Source of the DNA: Pseudomonadota bacterium
Lineage (GTDB): Bacteria > Pseudomonadota > Gammaproteobacteria > Xanthomonadales > Rhodanobacteraceae
Direction of reading: 5' to 3'
Assembly: GCA_029779475.1 (NCBI GenBank)
Contig: JAKPAN010000033.1
Span: 17,054 to 81,053 of the forward strand
Length of the DNA: 64,000 nucleotides
The notes beneath the pieces were generated by a model. The model saw nothing but the letters and a program-made list of their open reading frames with translations, ran no database searches and was not told the origin of the DNA. Positions 39,614 through 48,213 of the stretch are shown here, piece after piece. Each line of letters begins with the position of its first letter. The stretch's first letter is position 1. The position numbers were made by a program, and so were the translations under genes.

Positions 39614-41772
39614 ACCTGCTGCTGCGACGCGTGCTGCCGGCGCTCGCGGTCGCCGCGCTGCTGATCGCATCGCTCAAGCTCGCCGAGGACGCCGCCGCCG
39701 ACAACGCGCGTTTCGCCGCGCATTACCGATTCGTGCTCGGCGCTGCTCTTGTCGCGCTCGTTGCGCTCGTCGTCATCATCGGCCTGCGCTTGTGGCGCCT
39801 GCGCGCGGACGTGCGACGTGGCGCGCCGGGCGCGCGGCTGAGCCGCCGCCTGCTCATGCTGCTCATCGCGCTCGCGTTGCCGGCGAGCCTCGTCGTCTAC
39901 GGATTCGCGCTGCGCTTCCTCGACGCGACGATCGACAACTGGTTCAACGTGCGCCTCGAACAGGCGCTCGACGATGCGCTCGAACTTGGTCGCGTCGTCG
40001 TCGACGAACATCTGCACGCGGCGGAGACGTCGAGCGCGGATCTCGCGCGGCGGCTTGCCGGCACCTCTGGACGCGACACGCAACGCGCGCTCGACGACGC
40101 GATCGACGACCTCGGCGCGATCCAGCTCGCCGTGCTCGGCGCCGACTCGCGCGCGGAAGCAGTCGCGAGCTCCGATCCAAGTTGGCTCGATCCGCCGATC
40201 CCCGACAGCGCGCTGCTGCTGCGCGTGCGCGGCGATCATCGCTACGCCGCGGCCGAACCGCTCGGCGACGGACTTGCGCTGCGCGTCGTGCTGCCGATCG
40301 ACGAGGCGCACGTCGCGCCCGATCGCCAGCGTTTGTTGCAGGCGCTGTTCCCGCTGCCGGCGCGGCTGCAACCGCTGACACGCGGCATCGAGCGCGCGAG
40401 TTTCGATTTCCAGCGCCTGAAATTCCTGCGCGGCTCGCTCAAGCTGACGTTCGCGCTGATCCTGACCTTCGTGCTGCTGCTCTCCGCGCTCGTCGTCGCC
40501 CTCGTCGCGTTCGTCGTCGCGCGGCGCCTGGTCGCGCCGATCAGCCGCTTGTCGGCGGCGACGCGCGCGGTCGCCGCGGGCCGCTTCGATACGCCGCTGC
40601 CGAGGGCGAGCAATGACGAGCTCGGCTTCCTCGTCGCCTCGTTCGCGCAGATGACGCGCGAACTCGAGCTCGCCGGCGCGCGTGCGCACAAGAGCGCGCG
40701 AGAAAACGAACAGCAGCGCGCGTGGCTCGAAGCCGTGCTCGAACGCCTGTCTGCGGGCGTGCTCGGCTTCGATCGCGAGGCGCGTCTGCGCAGCGCCAAT
40801 CGCGCCGCGGAATCGATCCTCGGCGTTGCGCTGACGAAGCATCTCGGCGCGAGCGCGGCGGAGATCGGCAAGGCGCACGCGAACCTCGCTGCGTTCGCCG
40901 AGCCGCTCGCGCGCCATCTGCGCGACGACGCGCGCGAGTGGCGCGAGGAAGTCGTGCTCGACGCGCCGCAGGGTGCGCGCACGCTCATGGTGCGCGGCGC
41001 GGCGCTGCCCGATCACGCCGGTTACGTCGCCGTGTTCGACGATCTCACCGTGCTCAACCGCGCGCAGCGCGACGCGGCGTGGGGCGAGGTCGCGCGGCGT
41101 CTCGCGCACGAGGTCAAGAATCCGCTGACGCCGATCCAGCTCGCCGCTGAACGCTTGCGCCGGCGTTTCCTCGGCCGCCTGCCGCCCGACGACGGCGAAC
41201 TCATCGACCGCGCCACGCAGACGATCGTGAGCCAGGTCGAGGCGCTCAAGACGATGGTCAACGCATTCGGCGATTACGCGCGGCCTCCGCAAATGGTGAT
41301 GCAGCCGATCGCGCTCAACGCACTCGTCGGCGAAGTGCTCGACCTCTACGAAAACGACCAGCGCCTCGGCCTCGTGCGCCAGCTCGATGCGAGCGATCCG
41401 CGCGTGCGCGGCGATGCGGTGCGCCTGCGTCAGGCGTTGCACAACCTCATCAAGAACGCGCTCGAAGCGATCGGCGAGACGAGCAAGCCGCAGCTGTTCG
41501 TCGCCACGCGAGCGCTCGCGCGCGACGGCGAGCCGTGGGTGGAACTCGTCGTCGCCGACAATGGTCCAGGATTGCCGGCGGATTTCGGCGAGCGCTGGTA
41601 TGAGCCATACACGACGAGCAAGGCGCGCGGCACGGGACTCGGCCTCGCCGTCGTCAAGAAGATCGCCGAGGAGCACGGCGGCAGCGTGCGCGCGGACAAC
41701 CGTGCACAAGGCGGCGCGGAATTCGTGTTGTGCCTGCCGATGTTCGACACCGAAGCGCGAGAGCATCGTTGA
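39592..41772 (+). CDS. ntrY: NtrY-type membrane sensor histidine kinase
   Basis: This 726-residue protein has four predicted membrane helices: two near the N-terminus, a third around residues 85–105 and a fourth at about 285–310. A periplasmic loop of ~180 residues precedes the last. HAMP (RRLVAPISRLSAATRAVAAG), a PAS-like region (about 390–490), HisKA with H506 in ARRLAHEVKNPLTP, and an ATPase domain with NLIKNALEAI, DNGPG and GTGLGLAVVKKI follow. NtrY/NtrX pairs respond to nitrogen, redox or envelope conditions. Its expected partner is not adjacent: four glycosyltransferase genes lie between it and the NtrX-like regulator at 45.7 kb. Start ATG 39592. Confidence 0.92.
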   Translation: MVARDALNLLLRRVLPALAVAALLIASLKLAEDAAADNARFAAHYRFVLGAALVALVALVVIIGLRLWRLRADVRRGAPGARLSRRLLMLLIALALPASLVVYGFALRFLDATIDNWFNVRLEQALDDALELGRVVVDEHLHAAETSSADLARRLAGTSGRDTQRALDDAIDDLGAIQLAVLGADSRAEAVASSDPSWLDPPIPDSALLLRVRGDHRYAAAEPLGDGLALRVVLPIDEAHVAPDRQRLLQALFPLPARLQPLTRGIERASFDFQRLKFLRGSLKLTFALILTFVLLLSALVVALVAFVVARRLVAPISRLSAATRAVAAGRFDTPLPRASNDELGFLVASFAQMTRELELAGARAHKSARENEQQRAWLEAVLERLSAGVLGFDREARLRSANRAAESILGVALTKHLGASAAEIGKAHANLAAFAEPLARHLRDDAREWREEVVLDAPQGARTLMVRGAALPDHAGYVAVFDDLTVLNRAQRDAAWGEVARRLAHEVKNPLTPIQLAAERLRRRFLGRLPPDDGELIDRATQTIVSQVEALKTMVNAFGDYARPPQMVMQPIALNALVGEVLDLYENDQRLGLVRQLDASDPRVRGDAVRLRQALHNLIKNALEAIGETSKPQLFVATRALARDGEPWVELVVADNGPGLPADFGERWYEPYTTSKARGTGLGLAVVKKIAEEHGGSVRADNRAQGGAEFVLCLPMFDTEAREHR

Positions 41773-42779
41773 TGCGGGAATCGCTCTCGGATTCCGCAGC
41801 GTCGAGCACTGAAAATAGTGGCGCAATGGAAAGACAGGAATCGAAAGACGCCAAGGTGACGATCGCCTTGTGCGTGCACAACGGCGAAGACCATCTGCGC
41901 GAACAGTTGGACTCGATCCTCGCGCAGAGCGAACCGAGTTTCGAGTTGATCGCGCTCGACGATGCGTCGAGCGACCGCAGCCTGGCGTTGCTGCGCGAGT
42001 ACGCGGCGCGCGATGCGCGCATCCGGGTCGTCGCCAACGAAAACAACCTTGGCTCCAGTCGCAGCTTCGAACGGGCGATGGCGCTGGGCTCGGCACCGAT
42101 CATCGCGCCGTCCGACCAGGACGACGTGTGGCATCCCGACAAGCTTGCGACCTTGCTCGCCGCGATCGGCGAACGCGATCTTGCGTATTGCGACTCCGCG
42201 TACGTCGACTCGCAAGGGCGGCCGTCCGGCTCGCGCATTTCGGACGACCTCGACATGCCCGAAGGCAAGGGCGTGCTGCGTTTCGCGTTCCGCAATTCGG
42301 TGTCGTCGCACGCGATGGTGTTGCGGCGGGATATGTTCGAGCGATCGCGACCGTTTCCAGAATCGCTGTACCACGATTGGTGGCTTGCGGCGAATGCGGC
42401 CGCGGGGCGCGGCCTGGCGTATGTCGACGAAGCGCTCGTCGAATTCAGGCGGCACGACAGCGCACAGACATCGCTGGGCCGCAGCGGAACCGACGCGGGC
42501 AAGCGCACGCGGCACTGGCTCGCGCAAAGCCGGCATGTCCTGCAATTCGCGGCGGTCGGCGGGGACGGCGAAGATCGCGTCGCTGCCGCGCAGCTTTGCG
42601 CCGCGCTGGATCGGGCAGCGGCAGGCAGTGGCGTCTTGCCGTTGCTCGGTAGGATCTGGCAGTGGCGGCGAAAGCTGGTGACGCCGGCGCGCTCGACGAG
42701 CCTGAGCGCCATCCAGCTGCAGCTGCGGATACTCAGGCGCTTGCGGCGACTCGGTCGCGAAACAGGTTCGGACGTTTAG
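41772..42779 (+). CDS. Family 2 glycosyltransferase (rhamnosyltransferase-like)
   Basis: This GT-A enzyme begins with VTIALCVHNGEDHLREQLDSI, and the nucleotide-sugar and metal motifs ALDDASSD and SDQDDVW follow. The SDQDDVW and YHDWWLA blocks are typical of O-antigen or surface-polysaccharide rhamnosyl- or glucosyltransferases. The ATG at 41772 overlaps the ntrY stop (TGATG), suggesting coupling; an ATG at 41826 is a plausible shorter start closer to the domain. A 318–335-residue product is full length. The acceptor is unknown. Confidence 0.85.
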   Translation: MRESLSDSAASSTENSGAMERQESKDAKVTIALCVHNGEDHLREQLDSILAQSEPSFELIALDDASSDRSLALLREYAARDARIRVVANENNLGSSRSFERAMALGSAPIIAPSDQDDVWHPDKLATLLAAIGERDLAYCDSAYVDSQGRPSGSRISDDLDMPEGKGVLRFAFRNSVSSHAMVLRRDMFERSRPFPESLYHDWWLAANAAAGRGLAYVDEALVEFRRHDSAQTSLGRSGTDAGKRTRHWLAQSRHVLQFAAVGGDGEDRVAAAQLCAALDRAAAGSGVLPLLGRIWQWRRKLVTPARSTSLSAIQLQLRILRRLRRLGRETGSDV

Positions 42780-42813
42780 AAGTCCATTCATAGGCGGCGC
42801 CAACTTCGGCGCG

Positions 42814-43821
42814 CTAACCCTGCCGGATCGACTTCCCGAACCAACGTCGTGGCAGCAGCAGTTTCAACGCACGTTCCGCGCTCTTGCGCCGCAATCCGCG
42901 CGTGCGCAGTCCGCGCCAGAGCGGGCCAAGCCATGCGCGGCGCGGGCGGTCGAGGATCGCCTCGCGCATGTCGGCTTCGAGGTCGTACATGGTCGCCAGC
43001 TCGCAGCCGAGCGCGCGCCGCTCTTCCGCGATGTCCGTGCGCGCAGACACGCAGCGGTTCTGGTCGGCGGCGATATCGCGGTACATCGACAGCACGCGCC
43101 GTTGGCGCTGCTCGAAACCGGCGTAGCCCTGCGTGCTGCGGTCGAAAACCCAGTCGCCGAGATTGGCGTCGTGGCGACGGTAGGCGAGCAGTGCATCCGG
43201 CACGCAGGCGCAGCTGCCGACCAGCGCGGCGCGCAGCGTAAGCATGTTGTCCTCGACGACGCCGCGCAGCGGCGGCATGCGCGTCAGCAGGTCGCGGCGC
43301 ATCGCCATCGACGCGCCGAGCACGGCGGCGAGCTTGCCGCGGCGGAGCAGCCAGCGCTGGTCGATGCGCGACGGCAATCCACGCACGCCGGCCGCAATCT
43401 CGCGGCCTTGCGCGTCGACGTCGTCGACGGCGGAGCCGACGAGCTGGACTTGCGGGTCGGTATCCAGCACCGCAGCCAGGCGCTCGACGCGATGCGGATA
43501 CGACATGTCGTCGCCGGAGAAACACACGAGGATGTCGCCGCTCGCCAATGCAGCGAGTTCGTTGAGATGCGCACACAGTCCGACGTTGCGCTCGGTGCTG
43601 CGCACCTGCACGCGATGAGGGCCGTCGTAGCCTTCGAGCAGTTGGCGCACGATGTCGAGCGATGCGTCGCCCGAGCTGTCGTCGGAAACGATGATCTCGC
43701 ATGGCACCGTCTGCGCAAGCGCGGAGCGCACGGCCTCGGCGATCGTCGCCGCCATGCGGTAGGCGATGACGAGGATCGTGATCGAGGATGACGTCGAAGG
43801 AGGAGGTTGCGGCGTGGACAC
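42814..43821 (-). CDS. Family 2 glycosyltransferase
   Basis: This is a 335-residue enzyme with an N-terminal GT-A fold: ITILVIAYRMAATIAEAVRSAL, VSDDSSGDASL and the metal-binding FSGDDMSYP near residue 115. YRRHDANLGD in the second half is a common acceptor-side motif. A basic C-terminal tail could contact the membrane surface. The start is set at a GTG (codon 43819–43821) because the longer frame would run into the divergent gene's promoter region. It converges with the upstream glycosyltransferase, with 34 bases between the stops. Confidence 0.82.
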   Translation of the reverse strand: MSTPQPPPSTSSSITILVIAYRMAATIAEAVRSALAQTVPCEIIVSDDSSGDASLDIVRQLLEGYDGPHRVQVRSTERNVGLCAHLNELAALASGDILVCFSGDDMSYPHRVERLAAVLDTDPQVQLVGSAVDDVDAQGREIAAGVRGLPSRIDQRWLLRRGKLAAVLGASMAMRRDLLTRMPPLRGVVEDNMLTLRAALVGSCACVPDALLAYRRHDANLGDWVFDRSTQGYAGFEQRQRRVLSMYRDIAADQNRCVSARTDIAEERRALGCELATMYDLEADMREAILDRPRRAWLGPLWRGLRTRGLRRKSAERALKLLLPRRWFGKSIRQG

Positions 43822-43936
43822 GGCGGCACGGTCGATGAAAGTTGCAAGGTTAACCCAGCAGCCGTTGCGCGAGGTCGGGATGCGCGCCGCCGCTCTCGCG
43901 TAAAATGCGCGGAATTTCACGCCGGACTGCCGCTCG

Positions 43937-44773
43937 ATGCCCGCCGCCACCGTCCTGTTCGCCACCTACAACGAGCCGCGCTGGCTCGAATGGGTGTTGT
44001 GGGGCTACACGACGCAGACCACGCGCGACTTCGAGGTGATCGTCGTCGACGACGGCTCGCGCGAGGACACGCGCGAGGTCATCGACCGCCTGCGTCCGCA
44101 GATGAATTTCCCGCTGCGTCATTTCTGGCAACCCGACGAGGGCTATCAGAAGTGCAAGGGCATGAATCGCGGCATCCTGCTTGCCGACAGCGAGTACCTC
44201 ATCTTCACCGACGGCGACTGCATTCCGCATCCGCAATTCGTGGCGCGGCATCTCGCGCTGCGCGAGCGCGGCCGCTATCTCACCGGCGGTTACAGCAAGC
44301 TGCCGCTGGACTTGTCGCACGCGATCACGCGCGAGGACATCCTCTCCGGCCGCGCGACCGACTATGCGTGGCTCGCCGCGAACGGCCTCGAACGCCACAC
44401 GCTGAAGCTGCGCATCAAGAACGAAACCCTGCGCCACGTGATGAACGCGATCACGCCGGTGAAGCCGCGCCTGCACGGCCACAACGCGTCGGCGTGGAAG
44501 GACGACGTCGTGCGCGTCAACGGCTGGGACGAGCGCATGCAGTACGGCGGACAGGATCTCGAACTCGGCGAACGCCTCGTCAACGCCGGCGTGCGCGGCA
44601 AGACGATCCGCTACTCGGCGATTTGCGTGCATCTCGAACACAAGCGCGGCTACATGAAGCCGGAAATGCGCGAGAAGAACGATCGCATCCGCGCCGAAAC
44701 GCGCGGCAATCGTGCGACGTGGACGCCCTACGGCATCGACCTGCACCTCGGCGAGCACAACGTCGCAGAGTGA
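43937..44773 (+). CDS. Family 2 glycosyltransferase with C-terminal galactosyltransferase-like domain
   Basis: This 278-residue enzyme has VLFATYNEPRWLEWVLWG and VVDDGSREDT in the donor-binding half and FTDGDCIPHP as DxD-type metal site (about residues 90–100). The second half has GWDERMQYGGQDLELGERL, the signature of the Glyco_transf_7C fold that completes the acceptor site. It probably adds a hexose to lipopolysaccharide core or another surface glycan. It is divergent from the preceding glycosyltransferase and nearly abuts (4 bases) the stop of the convergent next one. Confidence 0.85.
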   Translation: MPAATVLFATYNEPRWLEWVLWGYTTQTTRDFEVIVVDDGSREDTREVIDRLRPQMNFPLRHFWQPDEGYQKCKGMNRGILLADSEYLIFTDGDCIPHPQFVARHLALRERGRYLTGGYSKLPLDLSHAITREDILSGRATDYAWLAANGLERHTLKLRIKNETLRHVMNAITPVKPRLHGHNASAWKDDVVRVNGWDERMQYGGQDLELGERLVNAGVRGKTIRYSAICVHLEHKRGYMKPEMREKNDRIRAETRGNRATWTPYGIDLHLGEHNVAE

Positions 44774-44777
44774 GCGA

Positions 44778-45557
44778 TCAAATCTTCGCGCCGCGCGCGA
44801 GCAGCCAGTGCTTGATCGCTTTCTCGCGCACGTAGTTCGCTTCGACGCAGGCGAAGACGAGGCCGCGCCAGCCGTCGAGGAAGCCGAGTCGCAGCACGTA
44901 GCCGCGCAGGAAGCGCCATAGCGGACTGAGTACGATCGCGGCGAGATTCGCGCGCTTGCCGCGTTCGTGCAGGTGTTGCGCCATCAGCGTCGAGTAGCGA
45001 TCGAGCCGGCGCAACTGGTCGGACAATGAGCGATAGGCCTGGTGGTCGAGATCGCCCGCGAGCAGGCGCACGGGGCCGTCGAGGCGCAGTTGTTCGTGGA
45101 TTTCTCGATCGCCGCGCCAGCCGCCGCGGCGACGGTCGAACAGGCGCAGCACGCGGTCGGGATACGCGTTGCCGTGACGCAGCGGCGCGTCGAAATATTC
45201 CGTGCAGCGCGCGAAACGATAGCCGGCCGCGTCGGCGAAGCCGGCGTCGCGCGCGGCTTCGATCGAGGCGCGCAAGGCCGGCGTCACGCGTTCGTCGGCG
45301 TCGAGGCAAAGCACCCAATCGTTGTGCGCGGACTGCACCGCGAAATCCTTCTGCGCGCGGTAGCCGTCGAAGGCGCGTTCGAGCACACGTGCGCCCTTAG
45401 CGCCAGCGCGCTCGCGCGTGCCGTCGGTCGAGCCGGAATCGACGACGACGATCTCGTCGCAGAACGCGAGCGAGTCGAGGCAGGCGTCGATGCGGTCGGC
45501 CTCGTTGAGCGTGATGATGCAGGCCGACAGCGGCGGCCGCGCGCGGGATTCGGGCAT
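44778..45557 (-). CDS. Family 2 glycosyltransferase, WaaE/KdtX-like (LPS core)
   Basis: This 259-residue protein has LSACIITLNEADRIDACLDSL, VVDSGSTDGT and CLDADERVTP, the layout of the WaaE/KdtX beta-1,4-glucosyltransferase group that adds glucose to inner-core heptose. Later YRSLSDQLRRLDRYS matches the family's acceptor region. The ATG at 45555–45557 is chosen because it starts 9 residues before the first strand. It is divergent from the NtrX-like gene, which begins 126 bases away. Assignment to LPS core is by family resemblance. Confidence 0.82.
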   Translation of the reverse strand: MPESRARPPLSACIITLNEADRIDACLDSLAFCDEIVVVDSGSTDGTRERAGAKGARVLERAFDGYRAQKDFAVQSAHNDWVLCLDADERVTPALRASIEAARDAGFADAAGYRFARCTEYFDAPLRHGNAYPDRVLRLFDRRRGGWRGDREIHEQLRLDGPVRLLAGDLDHQAYRSLSDQLRRLDRYSTLMAQHLHERGKRANLAAIVLSPLWRFLRGYVLRLGFLDGWRGLVFACVEANYVREKAIKHWLLARGAKI

Positions 45558-45683
45558 GTCGATGAGGCCGCGGAAAGCGCGCAAGCGTAACCGATGCGTT
45601 TCGCGCGCGGCATGCGCGGCGCACGCCGCCATCGCGCTGCGCTATGCTCGCTGTCTCCTTTTCGCAACGCGGAAAACACCGAT

Positions 45684-47081
45684 ATGCCGGCGGCTGCGCG
45701 CATCCTTGTCGTCGACGACGAACCGGACATCCGGGCCACGATCAAGGACATCCTCGAGGACGAGGGCTACGCCGTCGACGTCGCCGAATCGGCGGCGGCC
45801 GCGCGCGAGGCGCGACGCCGCCAGCGCCCGGACGCGATCCTGCTCGACATCTGGATGCCCGACCTCGACGGCATCAGCCTGCTGCGCGAGTGGAGCGAGC
45901 GCGGCGGCCTGCCGTGCCCGGTCATCATGATTTCCGGCCACGGCAACATCGAAACCGCGGTCGAGGCGACGCGGCTCGGCGCGTGGGATTTCATCGAGAA
46001 GCCGCTGTCGTTGGCGAAGCTCCTCCTCGTCGTCGGTCACGCGGTCGAAGCCGGCCAACTGCGCCGCGAGAACGAAGGCCTGCGCCGGCAGATGCCCGCG
46101 CCGGGCGATCTCGTCGGTTCGGGCAAGGCGATCCAGGCGCTGCGCGCGCAGATCGAGAAGATCGCCGCGCACGACACCGGCGTGCTCGTTGTCGGTGAGG
46201 CCGGCACCGGCAAGGAAACCGTCGCGCGTGCGCTGCACGAGCGCGGCGCGCGGCGCGCGGGGCCGTTCGTCACGGTCGCTGCGGGCGCGATCGCGCAGGG
46301 CGGCGCGGCCGTCGCACTGTTCGGCACCGAGGACGGCGGCGCCGTGCAACAGGGACTGATCGAACAGGCCAATGGCGGCACGCTGTTCCTCGACGAAGTC
46401 GCCGACCTCGACCCGGAACTGCAACTGCGCCTGTCGAGCGTGCTCGAACGCCGCGTGCTGATCCGCTGCGGCGGTCACGAGTCGGTGCCGATCGACGCGC
46501 GCGTCGTCGCCGCGACGGCGCACGATCTTGCCGCGCTGGTCGCTGCGGGACGCTTCCGCGAAGAGTTGTACTACCAGCTCAAGATCGTGCCGATCGCCGT
46601 GCCGCCGCTGCGCGAGCGCGCCGACGACGTGCCGGATCTTTTGCGCTATCACGCCGACTGGTTCGCCAACCGCGACCAGCTGCCGTACCGCAAGTTTTCC
46701 GTGGCCGCGCAGAACCGTCTGCGCAACCACGTCTGGCCGGGCAACCTGCGCGAGCTGCGCAACCTCGTGCAGCGCCTGCTCGTGCTCGGCGGCGGCAGCG
46801 ACATCGCGCTCGAGGAAGTCGAAACGGCGCTCGGCAGCGAAGCCGTCGCGGCCGCGCCAATGCCCGTGGCCGCGGGCAAACCGTCGATCGATTTCGCCTT
46901 GCCGCTGCGCGAAGCGCGTGAGCAGTTCGAGCGCGCCTACCTGCTGCACCAGCTCGGACTCGCCGGCGGCAGCGTCGGCAAACTCGCCAAGGCGGTCGGC
47001 ATGGAACGCACGCACCTGTATCGCAAGCTCAAGGACCTCGACATCGACCCGCGCGGGCCGAAGGCTGCCGAGGAAGGTTGA
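45684..47081 (+). CDS. ntrX: NtrX-like response regulator lacking the GAFTGA loop
   Basis: This 465-residue protein has a receiver domain with D11, D12 and phospho-acceptor D55 (LLDIWMPDLDG), an AAA+ domain with Walker A GEAGTGKETVA and Walker B GGTLFLDEVADL, and a Fis-type helix-turn-helix at the C-terminus (SVGKLAKAVGMERTHLYRKL). In sigma-54 activators a GAFTGA loop lies between the Walker motifs; here that place reads FGTEDGGAVQQG. It should therefore bind DNA and perhaps nucleotide but not remodel sigma-54 holoenzyme. It probably acts as a sigma-70-type regulator, as reported for some NtrX proteins. Its partner kinase gene lies 3.9 kb upstream beyond four glycosyltransferases. Confidence 0.9.
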   Translation: MPAAARILVVDDEPDIRATIKDILEDEGYAVDVAESAAAAREARRRQRPDAILLDIWMPDLDGISLLREWSERGGLPCPVIMISGHGNIETAVEATRLGAWDFIEKPLSLAKLLLVVGHAVEAGQLRRENEGLRRQMPAPGDLVGSGKAIQALRAQIEKIAAHDTGVLVVGEAGTGKETVARALHERGARRAGPFVTVAAGAIAQGGAAVALFGTEDGGAVQQGLIEQANGGTLFLDEVADLDPELQLRLSSVLERRVLIRCGGHESVPIDARVVAATAHDLAALVAAGRFREELYYQLKIVPIAVPPLRERADDVPDLLRYHADWFANRDQLPYRKFSVAAQNRLRNHVWPGNLRELRNLVQRLLVLGGGSDIALEEVETALGSEAVAAAPMPVAAGKPSIDFALPLREAREQFERAYLLHQLGLAGGSVGKLAKAVGMERTHLYRKLKDLDIDPRGPKAAEEG

Positions 47082-47430
47082 ATCGCCAGCGTGCCTGTCG
47101 CGACGCTGTCGCCGATGTCCACCCCTCGTTCAGCTGCCGTTTGCTGCAATGCGGAACTCGCAGATCACGACGCGGTCTTATCGAACAGTTTCATTTCACA
47201 CTCCATTGCGCCGCCGTCCAACGAGCGGCGCTTTTTTTTTTGCGATCCGTCCGGGATCGCCGCAACCGGCAACGCTTGAGCCGGCTTATTCGGAACCGCG
47301 TCGGCAAGTCCAGCAGCGGCCATGCATGGCCGCACTTCCAACGAACAGCACATTTCGAACCCATCCCCTCTCATCCGATTGAAAAAAGCTCTTTTTGCGG
47401 CTTGCCCGCGCTCATAACGGAGACAACACC
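47082..47430. other. Intergenic region between ntrX-like and 3-hydroxybutyrate dehydrogenase genes
   Basis: It holds the terminator above. At 47242–47260 comes a GCGATCC-GTCCG-GGATCGC palindrome that also occurs, slightly altered, behind the polA-region terminator. The promoter and GGAGA ribosome site (47419–47423) of the dehydrogenase gene follow. I see no gene in it. Confidence 0.55.
47208..47241 (+). terminator. Rho-independent terminator after the NtrX-like gene
   Basis: The 7-bp stem GCGCCGC / GCGGCGC (47208–47231) with a 10-base loop is followed by ten T residues. It lies about 130 bases after the stop, leaving room for a short 3' untranslated RNA. Confidence 0.9.
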
Positions 47431-48213
47431 ATGCGACTCGACGGCAAAGTGGCAATCGTGACCGGCGCGGCCAGCGGCATCGGCAAGCGCATCGCGGAGG
47501 TTTACGCGGACAACGGTGCGGCGGTGGCGATCGCCGACATCAACCTCGACGCCGCGCAGGCGACGGCGAAGGAGCTAGTCGACAAGGGCGCGAAGGCGAT
47601 CGGCGTCGCGATGGACGTGACCAACGAGCAGCAGGTCGATGCGGGTATCGATGAAGTCGCCAAGCAGCTCGGTTCGGTCGACATCCTCGTCTCCAACGCC
47701 GGCATCCAGATCGTCAATCCGATCGAGAATTTCTCCTACGCCGACTGGAAGAAACTCATGGCGATCCACGTCGACGGCGCATTCCTGACCACGCGCGCGG
47801 CCTTGCGCCACATGTATGCGCAGGGCAAGGGCGGCTCGATCATCTACATGGGGTCGGTGCACTCCAAGGAAGCGTCGAAGCTGAAAGCGCCGTACGTGAC
47901 CGCCAAGCATGGCCTCATCGGTCTCGCCAAGGTCGTTGCGAAGGAAGGCGCCGCGCATGGCGTGCGCGCCAACGTGATCTGCCCCGGCTTCGTGCGCACG
48001 CCGCTCGTCGAGAAGCAGATTCCCGAGCAGGCCAAGGAACTGGGCATCAGCGAAGCCGACGTGGTCAAGAACGTCATGCTCAAGGACACCGTCGACGGCG
48101 AATTCACGACGATCGACGACGTCGCCGCGTGCGCGCTGTTCTTCGCCGGCTTCGAGACGAATGCGCTGACCGGGCAGAGCCTCGTCGTCAGCCATGGCTG
48201 GTTCATGCAATGA
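47431..48213 (+). CDS. bdhA: 3-hydroxybutyrate dehydrogenase (short-chain dehydrogenase)
   Basis: This is a 260-residue SDR enzyme with the NAD-binding [12 protein letters not shown] (residues 11–22), SNAGIQ, the catalytic Ser in [23 protein letters not shown] and the YxxxK of the same stretch. The SVHSKEAS block and the C-terminal SHGWFMQ ending are characteristic of D-3-hydroxybutyrate dehydrogenase. It interconverts 3-hydroxybutyrate and acetoacetate, linked to polyhydroxybutyrate or ketone-body use. Its stop overlaps the next gene's start (ATGA), joining it to a patatin-like hydrolase that may release the hydroxyacid or lipid substrate. Confidence 0.9.
   Translation: MRLDGKVAIVTGAASGIGKRIAEVYADNGAAVAIADINLDAAQATAKELVDKGAKAIGVAMDVTNEQQVDAGIDEVAKQLGSVDILVSNAGIQIVNPIENFSYADWKKLMAIHVDGAFLTTRAALRHMYAQGKGGSIIYMGSVHSKEASKLKAPYVTAKHGLIGLAKVVAKEGAAHGVRANVICPGFVRTPLVEKQIPEQAKELGISEADVVKNVMLKDTVDGEFTTIDDVAACALFFAGFETNALTGQSLVVSHGWFMQ

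Noticed and set aside
45684..47081. Canonical sigma-54-dependent activator
   Set aside because: The GAFTGA loop required for sigma-54 contact is missing although the AAA+ fold remains.
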